NCBI RefSeq assembly: GCF_900090325.1
Contig: NZ_FMHW01000002.1
Location: 6,511,001 to 6,575,000 of the forward strand
Direction: 5' to 3'
Source of the DNA: Micromonospora pallida
GTDB lineage: Bacteria; Actinomycetota; Actinomycetes; Mycobacteriales; Micromonosporaceae
Length of the DNA: 64,000 bases
The notes under the pieces were generated by a model, which searched no databases, had not been told where the DNA came from, and saw nothing but the letters and a program-made list of their open reading frames with translations. The first letter of the stretch is position 1, and every line of letters begins with the position of its first letter. Shown here one piece after another: positions 24,330 to 33,270 of the stretch. A program made the translations under genes and the position numbers.

Positions 24330-25925
24330 CTATTCGTACGTCTGTTCTAGTTTTGTGAAACGGTTGTTTTCCCCGGGTACACGGCCGCGTCCGCCGCGCC
24401 GTCGCGTCAGCAGACCCCGGGGACGGACCGACCGGACCGGCTCGGCGGCCGCGCCCTCGGCCCGCAGCACGTGGTTCGCGGCGATGATGCCGGTGGCCGC
24501 CGCCCGTTCCATCAACGCACACGGGAAGTCCACCCGGATCCCGTCGCCGGCCAGGTAGAGCCCGGCCGCGTCGGTGCGTACCGTCGGGCGGGTCGCCTGC
24601 CCGCCCGGGGCGAACGCCGGGGCCCGCGCCTCGACCCGGGCGCGCAGGTCGCGCACCCGCAGCCCGGCCACCTCCGGCCAGAGCGTCACCAGCTCGCCGC
24701 GCATCCGCTCGGCCAGTACGTCGGCGGCCACCCCCGGCGCGCAGGCGTACGCGTGCAGCTCCACCACCGAACCGCCGGTGTGCTCCGCCCAGCGGCGGGC
24801 GCCGTGCTCCAGCCGGTGGTAGAGGGTCACCGAGTCGAGGGTCGGCTGCCCGGACACCCCGCTGAACACCGCCCGCCGAGCGGCCACGTCCCCGTCCAGC
24901 CAGTACCGCGCGACCGCGTACGGCGGGCCGGGCGTGCCGAACGCGGACGCCCGCGCCACCAGGTGCGGAGCGGCCGCCACCAGGCCGGGTGAGTTCCCGA
25001 CCAGCGTGGCGAGCGCCGGCGGGTCGACGGCCAGCACCAGGTGCCCGCCCCGGTAGGTCGTCCCGTCCCCGCTCGTCACCCGCCAGCCGCCCGGCTCGCG
25101 GTCCAGCCTCGTGGCGGTCACCCCGGTCAGCACCCGACCGCCGTGCCGCCGCAGGTGGCGGGCCAACGGCTCCCACACCGTCGTCGCGTGGTCGTCGTCC
25201 GGGGCGTCGAACGCCAACCCCTCGGCGTTGCCGAGCAGATAGAAGTGGAACTGCGCGACCAGTTCGGCGGCGGACATCTCCGCCTCGTGGTTGAAGAACG
25301 AGTGCGCGAAGACCTCGAAGAGCATCGCCCGCGCCCGGTCCGGCAGCCGCAGCGAGTCGAGTAGTTCCTCGGCGGTGCGACCGTCCAGTTCGGCGTAGGT
25401 GCGCTCCGGGTCGTACGCCAGCAGCGGGAGCGCCGCCGCCCGGTTCATCCCGCGCAGGTCACGCAGGCGCAGGCTGGGACTGCGCAGCAGCAGGGCGAGC
25501 AGGTTCGCCGGCGGGGCGGCCGGCAGGTTACCGAACTCCTCGGCCGGCCACCGGGCACTGAGGACCGGATAACCGGGGACCGGCCGGAGGAACGCCAGCG
25601 TCGGATCGGCCCGGCGCAGCACCGACCGCCAGTTGTGGTACTGCCGAAAGAACGCGTGGAAGCCGTGCCCGACGACCTGCCGGCTGCCGTCTTTGAGGGT
25701 TTCCGGCCAGGCGGCGAGCCGTCCGCCCAGGACGGGCGCAGCCTCCAGCACCGTCACCCGGACGCCCCGTTCGGCGAGGACCACGGCCGCCGACACGCCG
25801 GCGATCCCACCACCGACCACCACCACGTCGACCGGGTGCGGCACGCGGGCCGCGCCGCCACCGCCAGGGTCGACCAGGTGCTCCCGTACGCCGATCAACC
25901 GGCCGACCCACCGCGACAGCGCCAT
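24330..25925 (-). CDS. FAD-dependent oxidore­ductase, CrtU/carotenoid desaturase-like
   Basis: 531 residues. The Rossmann motif V-V-V-V-G-G-G-I-A-G-V-S-A-A lies near residue 35 and the ribose-binding Glu in V-T-V-L-E-A-A. The segment H-G-F-H-A-F-F-R-Q-Y-H-N-W-R resembles the beta-carotene desaturase/methylase (CrtU) branch. The C-terminal FAD motif is L-Y-L-A-G-D-G-I-R-V. No other carotenoid genes are adjacent, so substrate is uncertain; a general amine-oxidase-type flavoprotein is the alternative. ATG at 25925. Confidence 0.8.
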   Translation of the reverse strand: MALSRWVGRLIGVREHLVDPGGGGAARVPHPVDVVVVGGGIAGVSAAVVLAERGVRVTVLEAAPVLGGRLAAWPETLKDGSRQVVGHGFHAFFRQYHNWRSVLRRADPTLAFLRPVPGYPVLSARWPAEEFGNLPAAPPANLLALLLRSPSLRLRDLRGMNRAAALPLLAYDPERTYAELDGRTAEELLDSLRLPDRARAMLFEVFAHSFFNHEAEMSAAELVAQFHFYLLGNAEGLAFDAPDDDHATTVWEPLARHLRRHGGRVLTGVTATRLDREPGGWRVTSGDGTTYRGGHLVLAVDPPALATLVGNSPGLVAAAPHLVARASAFGTPGPPYAVARYWLDGDVAARRAVFSGVSGQPTLDSVTLYHRLEHGARRWAEHTGGSVVELHAYACAPGVAADVLAERMRGELVTLWPEVAGLRVRDLRARVEARAPAFAPGGQATRPTVRTDAAGLYLAGDGIRVDFPCALMERAAATGIIAANHVLRAEGAAAEPVRSVRPRGLLTRRRGGRGRVPGENNRFTKLEQTYE

Positions 25926-26020
25926 ATGCTCAGTTTGCCCCAGCATGTCGCCTGCTGCCTGCTGCCTGCTGCGCGCCGCCTGTCACCTGTTGCCCGGCGT
26001 GGGCGCGTCGCGCCGGCTGG

Positions 26021-26080
26021 GGTGGTAGCAGGGGACCCCTGCTACCGCTTTTTGCCGAGCAGGGGTCCCCTGCAACCACC
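26021..26080. repeat. REP-like palindrome, GGTAGCAGGGGACC family (copy 1)
   Basis: Nested palindromes: GGTAGCAGGGG-A-CCCCTGCTACC (26024-26046) and GCAGGGG-T-CCCCTGC (26059-26073), with GGTGGT/ACCACC outer arms. It lies beside the stop of the next minus gene. A second copy is at 33208-33267. Confidence 0.7.
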
Positions 26081-26566
26081 TCAGGCGGGTGGCAGGCAGC
26101 GACGTGGGCGGTCGGAGTCGGGCCAGACGTACTCCAGGTCCGGCGGGACGTCGTCGAAGATCGGGCGATAGTGGTCGGGATCCTTGCGCAGGAGAGAGGA
26201 CCGGTGGCTGCGGTGCAGGTCCGTCCGGCCCAACCAGGGTGGCAGTTCGCCGGCCCGGGCCAGTTCGTCCTGGTCGCGAACCTGGGTGATGCCGCAGGCG
26301 GCGGCGAGGTCCGCGGTGAGCGTGGCCGCGCAGGTGTCCGCCCGTCCCGGCGCGCACCACACCACGCAGACGTCCAGCCCGTACCGGACCAGCGCCTCCT
26401 CGTACCCGGCCCACATCCGTACCGCCGGGTGGTTGCGCCAGCCGTACCCGGGCCAGGTCAGCCCGCGCAACACCTGGATCGCCTCCACCCGCTGCTTGCC
26501 CAGCCGCCGCTGGTCGAGCACCCGCGCGCTGGCCGCGAAGTCCGGGTACGGCAGGAAGGTCTGCAC
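26081..26566 (-). CDS. MSMEG_6728-type protein (pyrimidine-dimer glycosylase-like)
   Basis: 161 residues. M-Q-T-F-L-P-Y-P-D-F-A-A-S-A-R-V-L-D, then L-G-K-Q-R-V-E-A-I-Q, W-R-N-H-P-A-V-R-M-W and a D-P-D-H-Y near the end match a conserved family related to T4 endonuclease V-like DNA glycosylases (family assignment from motif memory). The reaction is not proven. Its start faces the 20-bp tandem repeat. Confidence 0.75.
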   Translation of the reverse strand: MQTFLPYPDFAASARVLDQRRLGKQRVEAIQVLRGLTWPGYGWRNHPAVRMWAGYEEALVRYGLDVCVVWCAPGRADTCAATLTADLAAACGITQVRDQDELARAGELPPWLGRTDLHRSHRSSLLRKDPDHYRPIFDDVPPDLEYVWPDSDRPRRCLPPA

Positions 26567-26608
26567 GGTCCCGCTCTACCCGGCCCAGGGCGGCGCATGC
26601 CTCTTCAC

Positions 26609-26748
26609 GATGCTGCGGACCCCGCCGCGATGCTGCGTACCCTGCCGCGATGCTGCGTACCCTGCCGCGATGCTGCGTACCCCGCCACGATCCTGCGGAC
26701 ACCGTCGCGATCCTGCGGACCCCGCCACGATCCTGCGGACACCGTCGT
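26609..26748. repeat. seven tandem 20-bp repeats in a divergent promoter region
   Basis: Seven head-to-tail 20-bp units of the form GATSCTGCGKACMCYGYCRC fill most of the 200 bases between two divergent genes. Period 20 is not a multiple of three and about two helical turns. There are no spacers, so it is not a CRISPR array. Confidence 0.85.
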
Positions 26749-26776
26749 GTCGCCGGCACTGGCTACCATGCCGCAC

Positions 26777-28699
26777 ATGGCGGAGCCCCTCCTCGACCGT
26801 GCGTGGCGAGCCAGCCGGCGGTTACGGGCCAACGCGGGGTCCCGCCCCCACTACGTGGTGTGCGGGCACGACCCGCTGGCTTACTGGGTGGTGCGCGCAT
26901 TGCTGGCCGGGGAGGTGTCCACCGGCCGGATCCGGGTCACCCTGATCGTGCCCGAGCGGCGTCGTCGTTCCGACGGGCCGGACGGCCGCGACATCCACGG
27001 CATCGACGTGGTCCTGGCCGACCGGCTCGACGAGGCGGCCTTCCGCCGGGCCGGGCTGGCCGGGGCGGACGGGCTCGCCCTGCTGCACCAGGACGACGTG
27101 GGCAACATGCACGCCGCGCTCTGCGCCCAGGAGGTGGAGCCGAGGCTGCGCCTGGTGGTCCGGATGTTCAACACCGGACTGGCCAACGGCGTACGGCAGA
27201 TCTTCCCCGACTCGGCGGTCCTCTCCGACGCCACCATGGCCGCCCCGGCGTTCGTGGCCGCCGCGTTGGGCGAGGTCGCCCCCACCCATTTTCGGCACAA
27301 GGGCCGCACCCTCTACCTGGCGCGTCGCGACGACGTCCGCCCGGAGGACGTTTTCTGCGCGGTGGCCGACACCCGCGACCCGGGCGAGGTGCGGGTGCTC
27401 CCCGCCGACGAGACCGAGGCGGACGTCGTGCTCGCCGAGGCGACCGGCCGGCCGCCCGGCACCGAGCTGGCCGCCCGCCGGCTGGCCCGCGCCCGGCGTA
27501 ACCGCCAGCGCCGACGGCCGGTCGCGGTGCTGTTCCGTGCGCTGCGCAGCTTCGCCACCCGCAAGATCGGCGTCGCGGTGCTGGTGCTGCTGGCGGTGAT
27601 CGGGGTGCTCGGCTGGCTCAACGCCCGGGCCGCCCACCTCAACTGGGCGGACGCGCTCTACCTGACCCTGGTCACCACGCTCAGCGGCCAGGATCCGGAC
27701 CCGAACAAGCCGCTCGCCGAGCAGGTCATGCAGGTGGTGCTGAGCGTCGCGGGGCTGGCCCTGATCCCGCTGATCACCGCCGTGGTGGTCGACGGGGTCG
27801 TCAAGGCCCGGCTGGCCCTGCACTCCGGGCGCATCCAGCCCGAACGCTCCGGGCATGTGGTGGTCGTCGGCCTCGGCAACCTCGGCACCCGGGTGATGGC
27901 CCAACTCCACGACTTCGGCATCGAGGTGGTGGCGATCGACAAGCGTCCGGAACCGCGCGGCGCGGCACTGGCCCGACGGTTCGGCGTACCGCTGATCGTG
28001 GGCGACGCGGCGTTGGAGGAGACGCTGCGGGCGGCCTCGGTCGGCACCTGCCAGGCGCTGGTGGTGGTCTCCACCGACGACGGCGCGAACCTCCAGGCCG
28101 CGTTGAACGGCCGCGCGCTCAACGACGAACTGCGGGTGGTGCTACGCCTGTTCGACGGGGACTTCGCCGAACGCGTCCAGCGCGCCTTCGGCATGGGCAT
28201 CTCGCGCAGCGTGTCGTACCTGGCGGCGCCGTCGTTCACCGCCGCGCTGCTGGACCGCGCGATGATCGCCACCATTCCGGTCGGCCGGCACGCGCTGCTG
28301 GTCACCGAGATCTCCGTGGCCGCCGGGTCGCCGCTGGACGGTCGCGCGCTCGCGGCGGTCAGCCGCACCGGCAGCGTACGGCTGCTCGCGTACGCCCGCG
28401 CCGGGCAGCGTACCGAGTGGACACCCGACCCGCGCATGGTGATCACGGCGGGGGACCGGTTGACCGTGCTCGCCCGCCGCGCCGGCCTGAACGCCCTGCT
28501 CCGCGAGGCCACCGCGTCGACCTCTCCGGTCTCGGGCCAGCTCGCCGGTCAGGCCGCTGCCACCCCGCCGTCGGGTTCACCCGCAGCCGACCGGGCCATT
28601 CCGCCGGCTCCGGGTGCTGTTCCACCACCACGCCGGTCCGTCGCCGACAAGGACCTGGACGAGGGCGGGGAGCCGTCAACGGCCCGCCCTCCGGCCTGA
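26777..28699 (+). CDS. RCK-2TM-RCK channel-like protein (TrkA-N domains)
   Basis: 640 residues. An N-terminal Rossmann/RCK domain (H-Y-V-V-C-G-H-D-P-L-A, about 25-230) precedes two membrane helices (about 270-290 and 320-345), then a second RCK domain with V-V-V-V-G-L-G-N-L-G-T-R near 358 and a C-terminal TrkA-C-like part. The loop between helices is T-T-L-S-G-Q-D-P-D, lacking the K+ filter T-V-G-Y-G. The architecture resembles the CASTOR/POLLUX-like putative channels. The Pro-rich tail (about 590-640) is disordered. ATG 26768 is an alternative start. Confidence 0.85.
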   Translation: MAEPLLDRAWRASRRLRANAGSRPHYVVCGHDPLAYWVVRALLAGEVSTGRIRVTLIVPERRRRSDGPDGRDIHGIDVVLADRLDEAAFRRAGLAGADGLALLHQDDVGNMHAALCAQEVEPRLRLVVRMFNTGLANGVRQIFPDSAVLSDATMAAPAFVAAALGEVAPTHFRHKGRTLYLARRDDVRPEDVFCAVADTRDPGEVRVLPADETEADVVLAEATGRPPGTELAARRLARARRNRQRRRPVAVLFRALRSFATRKIGVAVLVLLAVIGVLGWLNARAAHLNWADALYLTLVTTLSGQDPDPNKPLAEQVMQVVLSVAGLALIPLITAVVVDGVVKARLALHSGRIQPERSGHVVVVGLGNLGTRVMAQLHDFGIEVVAIDKRPEPRGAALARRFGVPLIVGDAALEETLRAASVGTCQALVVVSTDDGANLQAALNGRALNDELRVVLRLFDGDFAERVQRAFGMGISRSVSYLAAPSFTAALLDRAMIATIPVGRHALLVTEISVAAGSPLDGRALAAVSRTGSVRLLAYARAGQRTEWTPDPRMVITAGDRLTVLARRAGLNALLREATASTSPVSGQLAGQAAATPPSGSPAADRAIPPAPGAVPPPRRSVADKDLDEGGEPSTARPPA

Positions 28700-28946
28700 T
28701 CGATCTGCTTGACCGGCCACCATTTTGGCGATACGGGGGTGCCCCGAGGTGCTAGATACCCGATATCGGCTACGGAGGTCGGGCAAGGGATCGGCGGGGA
28801 TCGACATTACTGGAGGCGAGCGGTCGCCGAACACGACATGCGGCATGTGGGGGCGTCCGTCAGGGTGGAGAGCCCGACATGCCGCATGTCGAGTCGATCA
28901 AGCCGGTGGGGGCGCGGAGGCGATCAGGACGGGGCGGCGCCGGAGT
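28700..28946. other. intergenic region with two ACATGC dyads
   Basis: No gene. Two palindromes, ACATGC-G-GCATGT (28836-28848) and CGACATGC-C-GCATGTCG (28875-28891), have centres 41 bp apart, about four helical turns. They could be operators or a stem-loop; no recognised regulator site. Confidence 0.5.
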
Positions 28947-29048
28947 CGGTCGGGCCCGTGGGGACGGTCAGGCGTGGGGGCGGTCGGGCCGGTGGGGACG
29001 GTCTGGCGTGGAGTCGGTCGGGCCGGTGGGGACGGTCAGGCGTGGGGA
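28947..29048. repeat. three 34-bp tandem repeats at permease gene end
   Basis: Three near-identical copies of a 34-bp unit containing CGGTCGGGCCGGTGGGGACG, ending three bases from the permease stop codon. Confidence 0.75.
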
Positions 29049-29051
29049 CGG

Positions 29052-30287
29052 TCAGGCGGGGCGGCGGGGGCGGAGGGCGTACCAGAGGGTGCCGAGGGCA
29101 AGGACGCCGAATCCGGCGAGCACGCTGGAGAGCGGCAGGTTGACCGCGAGCACCAGGCAACCGGCCAGCCCCGCCACCGCCAGCGTCCGGAGCGGCAGTC
29201 GGCGGCCGGGCTCGCGGCCCAACGTCAACGCCGAGGCGTTCGTGATCGCGTAGTAGACCAGCACCGTGCAGGAGGAGAAACCGATCGCCCCCCGTACGTC
29301 GAAGAGCAGCACCACCAGGATCACCACGGCGGCGACGGCCAACTCGGCGCGGTGCGGCACCCGGAACCGGGGGTGTACGGCGGCCAGCGCGGCGGGCAGG
29401 TCGCGGTGGCGGGCCATCGCCAGCGTGGTCCGGCCGACCCCGGCCACCAGGGAGAGCAGCACCCCGGTTACCGCGACGGTCGCCCCGGCGCGGACCACCC
29501 AGGCCAGGCCGGGCAGCCCGGCGGCGGTGACCACGTCGACCAGTGGCGCGGCGGATCCGGCCAGCGCCTCGGTCCCGAGCACGCCGAGCGTCACCGTCGC
29601 CAGGATCAGGTAGATCGCCAGCACGATGCCCAGCGCCAGCGGCACCGCGCGGGGGATGGTGCGCTCCGGGTCGCGCACCTCCTCACCGAGGGTGGCGATC
29701 CGGGCGTACCCGGCGAACGCGAAGAAGAGCAGCCCGGCGGCGGTGAGTACGCCCCGAGCCGAACCGTCCAGGCCGTCCAGGCGGGGTGGCGAGACCGCGC
29801 CGAGGCCGGTCGCCGCGACCAGGGCCAGCACCGCCAGCACCACACCGAGCAGGATCTTCGTCGCGGTGGCGGTCTTGCCGATGCCGCGCAGGTTCACCCC
29901 GGTCACCGCCACGACCGCGACGACCGCGACGAGCCGCGCCTGCTCCGGCCAGAGGTACGCCCCGATGGTCAGCGCCATCGCCGCGCAGCTTGCCGTCTTG
30001 CCGACCACGAACCCCCAGCCGGCGAGGAACCCGGCGTACGGTCCGAGCCGTTCCCGCCCGTACACGTAGGTGCCGCCGGATTCGGGGTAGCGGGCGGCGA
30101 GCCGGGCCGAGCTGGTCGCGTTGCAGAACGCGACGAAGCCGGCCAGGGCCACCGCGAGCAGCAGGCCCGCGCCACCGGCTGCGGCTGCGGCTGGCGCGAA
30201 GACGACGAAGACGCCTGCGCCGAGCATCGACCCCAGACCGATGACCACGGCGTCGGCCACGCCCAGTCGTCGCGCCAGTCGCTCCAC
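29052..30287 (-). CDS. APC-family amino acid permease
   Basis: 411 residues, about 12 membrane helices. The first helix carries the APC substrate/ion motif G-L-G-S-M-L-G-A-G-V-F, and E-S-G-G-T-Y-V-Y-G follows loop 2. E-E-V-R-D-P-E-R-T-I-P-R-A is the conserved cytoplasmic motif. It imports amino acids or amines by cation coupling; substrate not readable. GTG start at 30287. Confidence 0.9.
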   Translation of the reverse strand: MERLARRLGVADAVVIGLGSMLGAGVFVVFAPAAAAAGGAGLLLAVALAGFVAFCNATSSARLAARYPESGGTYVYGRERLGPYAGFLAGWGFVVGKTASCAAMALTIGAYLWPEQARLVAVVAVVAVTGVNLRGIGKTATATKILLGVVLAVLALVAATGLGAVSPPRLDGLDGSARGVLTAAGLLFFAFAGYARIATLGEEVRDPERTIPRAVPLALGIVLAIYLILATVTLGVLGTEALAGSAAPLVDVVTAAGLPGLAWVVRAGATVAVTGVLLSLVAGVGRTTLAMARHRDLPAALAAVHPRFRVPHRAELAVAAVVILVVLLFDVRGAIGFSSCTVLVYYAITNASALTLGREPGRRLPLRTLAVAGLAGCLVLAVNLPLSSVLAGFGVLALGTLWYALRPRRPA

Positions 30288-30355
30288 GGGGACGACCCTA
30301 GTGCCGTGACGACACCGTCCCGGCGGCGACCTGTCCGCGAGTGTCCGGACAGGCC

Positions 30356-30386
30356 GGACGCCCCGTCGGCTGGCGACGGGGCGTCC
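30356..30386. terminator. hairpin between divergently placed gene ends
   Basis: Thirteen-base perfect stem GGACGCCCCGTCG/CGACGGGGCGTCC, loop GCTGG, 14 bases beyond the stop of the 116-residue minus gene. Confidence 0.7.
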
Positions 30387-30400
30387 GACTGGTCAGCTGA

Positions 30401-30751
30401 CTAGCGTGCGCGGAGGTTGTGCTCGTGGCCGTTCGCGAGCCGTGTCCAGGCCTGCATCAGTACCCGGTCGCTCGAGTCTGTCTTCAGGGCGTCGGTGTAG
30501 TTGCGACCCCCCGCCTGGATCTTGCGCCGACCCAGGTTCTTCTGCCAGCTCTGGCCGCCGTCGGTGGTCATGTTGAGCCAGATCTCGTCATTGTTCTGCG
30601 CGTCGGTCAGGCGCGCCCAGAAGTACTGCGTGTTGTTGATGAAGCCGCACCGGAGTTCGAGCGTGCGGCCCTCCACCACGGCCGACTCGATGGTTTCCTT
30701 GTTGGTCGCGTTGGTGGGATCCACCATCTGCACCGTCGTCGAGACAGGCAT
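30401..30751 (-). CDS. hypothetical protein, 116 residues
   Basis: Unrecognised. The start is well supported (GGAGGAG then ATG at 30751), and a terminator follows. The sequence is polar, beta-rich, with N-N-T-Q-Y-F-W-A-R-L, W-L-N-M-T-T-D-G-G-Q-S-W and a single Cys. Asn/Thr/Gln content is unusual next to its Ala/Arg/Pro-rich neighbours, and codons are less extreme, which may mean recent acquisition. There is no signal peptide and no membrane helix. A small beta-sandwich or lectin-like fold is possible but not shown. Confidence 0.7.
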   Translation of the reverse strand: MPVSTTVQMVDPTNATNKETIESAVVEGRTLELRCGFINNTQYFWARLTDAQNNDEIWLNMTTDGGQSWQKNLGRRKIQAGGRNYTDALKTDSSDRVLMQAWTRLANGHEHNLRAR

Positions 30752-30923
30752 CGTTTCTCCTCCCCTAGCTTCCATTCCTTGCCGAACCGCGTAACGGGCG
30801 CCAGGCGGTACTCACGTGGTGGCGCTCCAGCCGGTTCGGACCACGCCTTCCCGGCGGGCTCGGATCCAATCGCCGAATCTCGCGGATTCTGGCGGCCCGA
30901 TACCGGACGGCGCTCGCAGGTGC

Positions 30924-31706
30924 CTACCGGGGGTGCGGGAGGAACGGACGGTCCCAGGTCCGCAGGCGTTTCGGCAGCGGTACGTCGTCCCAGGGGATCC
31001 GGTGCAGGATGCGGTCCAGCAGCAGCCCGAGCAGCAGCCCGGCCACCGAATCCGTCAACCAGTGCCAACCCAGGTAGGTCGTGGTGAAAATGACCACGAC
31101 CGGCGGTACCACCCGGACCGCGGTGACCACCCGGGGCGGCACGTTCCGGCCGAAGCTGCGCAGCAGCGGGGCGAGCAGCAACGCCAGTACGCCGTACCAG
31201 ACGATCGCGTTGGCCACGTGGCCCGACGGGTACGACTGGGCATACTTCAGCAGCAGTTCGTCCTGGAAGAGGGGGAGCGTCTGCTCGGGCGGCAGGAACG
31301 GATCCTTGACGCTGGCGCTCGGCGCGGGCCGGGCAGTCCACACCTTCAGCGGGCCGATGGTGACGTACGTCAGCCCGAAGGCCAGCACGGTCGGCAGCAC
31401 CGCGCGCACCGACCGGAGCCGGACCGCGATCAGGACACCCATCCCGGCCGTGAGCAGTGTCAACGGCAAGCCCTGGCCGAGGTAGTTGAAGACCACCGCG
31501 GTCCAGTGCGCGACCGGCGGCCGGTGCGCGGCGGCCCAGTCGGCGACCGCCCGGTCGAGGCCGAAGAGGTGGCCGGCGGCGAGCGCGGCGGTGATCGCCA
31601 CCAGCCCGGCCAGCAGCAGGACGTCGAACCACCAGCCAGCGGGGCGGACCGGCCGGAGCTGCGGCATCCGCCGTACCGTCGTGGTCTGCTCCCGCACGGC
31701 GACCAC
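30924..31706 (-). CDS. PAP2-family membrane phosphatase
   Basis: About 260 residues, five to six membrane helices. The three phosphatase motifs are K-V-W-T-A-R-P (motif I), Y-P-S-G-H (motif II) and L-G-W-H-W-L-T-D (motif III, catalytic His and Asp). It likely dephosphorylates undecaprenyl pyrophosphate or phosphatidic acid at the outer face. GTG at 31706 is preferred over a much longer Pro/Gly-rich extension; ATG at 31667 is also possible. Confidence 0.87.
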   Translation of the reverse strand: MVAVREQTTTVRRMPQLRPVRPAGWWFDVLLLAGLVAITAALAAGHLFGLDRAVADWAAAHRPPVAHWTAVVFNYLGQGLPLTLLTAGMGVLIAVRLRSVRAVLPTVLAFGLTYVTIGPLKVWTARPAPSASVKDPFLPPEQTLPLFQDELLLKYAQSYPSGHVANAIVWYGVLALLLAPLLRSFGRNVPPRVVTAVRVVPPVVVIFTTTYLGWHWLTDSVAGLLLGLLLDRILHRIPWDDVPLPKRLRTWDRPFLPHPR

Positions 31707-31951
31707 GCTACCGGTCCCCGTTGACGCCGGACCGGCGCGGGCCGGGCGTGGGGCGGTGTGAGCCGGGCGTGGGCGGGGCGCGGACCGGTGTGGGCCACCG
31801 TGGGCCACCGTGGGCCGGGGCCCGGACCGGTGCGGGCCTCCGTGGATCGGCGGGCCAGCGGACCCGGTGCCGGCGGCGGTGGGCCCGTCCGCGGCTGTGG
31901 GCCCAGCCACGAAGAGAGGCGCTGTGCGGGCGGACCCGGCATGCTTGGTCC

Positions 31952-33160
31952 GTGCGGATCACTTCGGCTCTCGTCGACCCGGCGCTGCTCGACCTGCCCT
32001 GGTCGACTCCGCTGGAGGAGTGGCCTGCCGAGCACCTGGTGGCCCTCCCCCAGGGAATCTCCCGGCACATTGTCCGTTTCGTCCGGATGGGCGGCTACGT
32101 CTACGCGGTCAAGGAGACCGGTGAGCGGGTCGCCGAACGCGAGTACGACCTGCTCCGGGCGTTGGAGCGGATCGATTTCCCGGCGGTGGAGGCGGTGGCG
32201 ATCGTCGCCGACCGGCAGACCCCGGACGGAGAGCCGCTCGACCCGGTGCTGATCACCCGGCACCTCCAGTTCTCCCTGCCGTACCGGGCGCTGTTCTCGA
32301 ACACCCTCCGTCCGGAGACCCTGGAACGGCTTCTCGACGCGCTCGCCGCGCTGATCGTCCGGATGCACCTGACCGGGTTCTTCTGGGGCGACTGCTCGCT
32401 GTCGAACACGCTGTTCCGGCGGGACGCCGGCGCGTTCGCCGCGTACCTCGTCGACGCCGAGACCGGGGCCCTGCGCAGTTCCCTCTCCAACGGCCAGCGG
32501 GGCGAGGACCTGGAGATCGCCCGGGTGAACATCTTCGGCGAGGCGCTGGACCTCCAGGCCGCCGGCCTGCTGCACGAGTCGATCGACCCGGAGATGGTCT
32601 GCGAGGAGGTCGTGCAGCGGTACGAACGCCTCTGGCACGAGATCACCTACGAGCAGCAGGTCGAGCGGGACGCCCGGCACGACGTCGAGCGGCGCATCCG
32701 CCGCCTCAACGAGCTGGGCTTCGACGTCGCCGAGGTGGCGCTGTCCACGCTCGACGGCGGGCGCTACCTGATCCGTCCGAAGGTGGTCGACGCCGGCTAC
32801 CACACCCGGCGGCTGCTCCGGCTGACCGGCCTGGACGCCGAGGAGAACCAGGCCCGCCGGCTCCTCAACGACCTGGACGCGTACCGGGCGGAGAGCGACC
32901 TGATCGACGAGCAGCAGGCCGCGCACCGCTGGGTGACCGAGGTGTTCGAGCCGGTCGTCCGGGCGGTCCCCGGCCACCTGCGGCGCAAGCTGGAGCCGCA
33001 GGAGCTGTTCGCCCAGATCATCGAGCACAAGTGGCTGCTCTCCGAGCGAGCCGGGCGGGACGTCGGCATGGGGCCGGCGGTCCAGTCGTTCCTCAACGAC
33101 GTGCTGGTGCACCGCCCAGACGAGCAGGCCGTGCTCGGCGTCGACGTCGCTGACGTCTGA
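31952..33160 (+). CDS. DUF4032 protein with kinase-like N-terminus
   Basis: 402 residues. The N-terminal half resembles lipopolysaccharide-kinase/protein-kinase folds: V-Y-A-V-K-E-T-G with an ATP-binding Lys near residue 52 and the catalytic-loop-like F-F-W-G-D-C-S-L-S-N-T, followed by Y-L-V-D-A-E-T. The C-terminal half is the DUF4032 domain. It is probably an active atypical kinase by motif content; substrate unknown. GTG start at 31952. Confidence 0.85.
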   Translation: MRITSALVDPALLDLPWSTPLEEWPAEHLVALPQGISRHIVRFVRMGGYVYAVKETGERVAEREYDLLRALERIDFPAVEAVAIVADRQTPDGEPLDPVLITRHLQFSLPYRALFSNTLRPETLERLLDALAALIVRMHLTGFFWGDCSLSNTLFRRDAGAFAAYLVDAETGALRSSLSNGQRGEDLEIARVNIFGEALDLQAAGLLHESIDPEMVCEEVVQRYERLWHEITYEQQVERDARHDVERRIRRLNELGFDVAEVALSTLDGGRYLIRPKVVDAGYHTRRLLRLTGLDAEENQARRLLNDLDAYRAESDLIDEQQAAHRWVTEVFEPVVRAVPGHLRRKLEPQELFAQIIEHKWLLSERAGRDVGMGPAVQSFLNDVLVHRPDEQAVLGVDVADV

Positions 33161-33207
33161 CCTCCGGGCCCACCACCCGTGCGGCCGGGGTAGCCCCACA
33201 GCGCTTG

Positions 33208-33267
33208 GGTGGTAGCAAGGGTCCCCTCCTCATCAAAATGCGGTAACAGGGGACCCCTGCTACCACC
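33208..33267. repeat. REP-like palindrome, GGTAGCAGGGGACC family (copy 2)
   Basis: Arms GGTGGTAGCAAGGGTCCCCT (33208-33227) and AGGGGACCCCTGCTACCACC (33248-33267) around an AT-richer 20-base centre. It sits between two converging gene ends and may act as a bidirectional terminator. Confidence 0.75.
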
Positions 33268-33270
33268 TGA

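Noticed and set aside
23014-25176. Long minus-strand frame extending the 23014 protein into the CrtU-like gene
   Set aside because: It overlaps a well-supported gene on the same strand in another frame; GTG 24267 has a clear ribosome site.
26609-26748. CRISPR-like tandem repeats
   Set aside because: Units are adjacent with no unique spacers; no cas genes.
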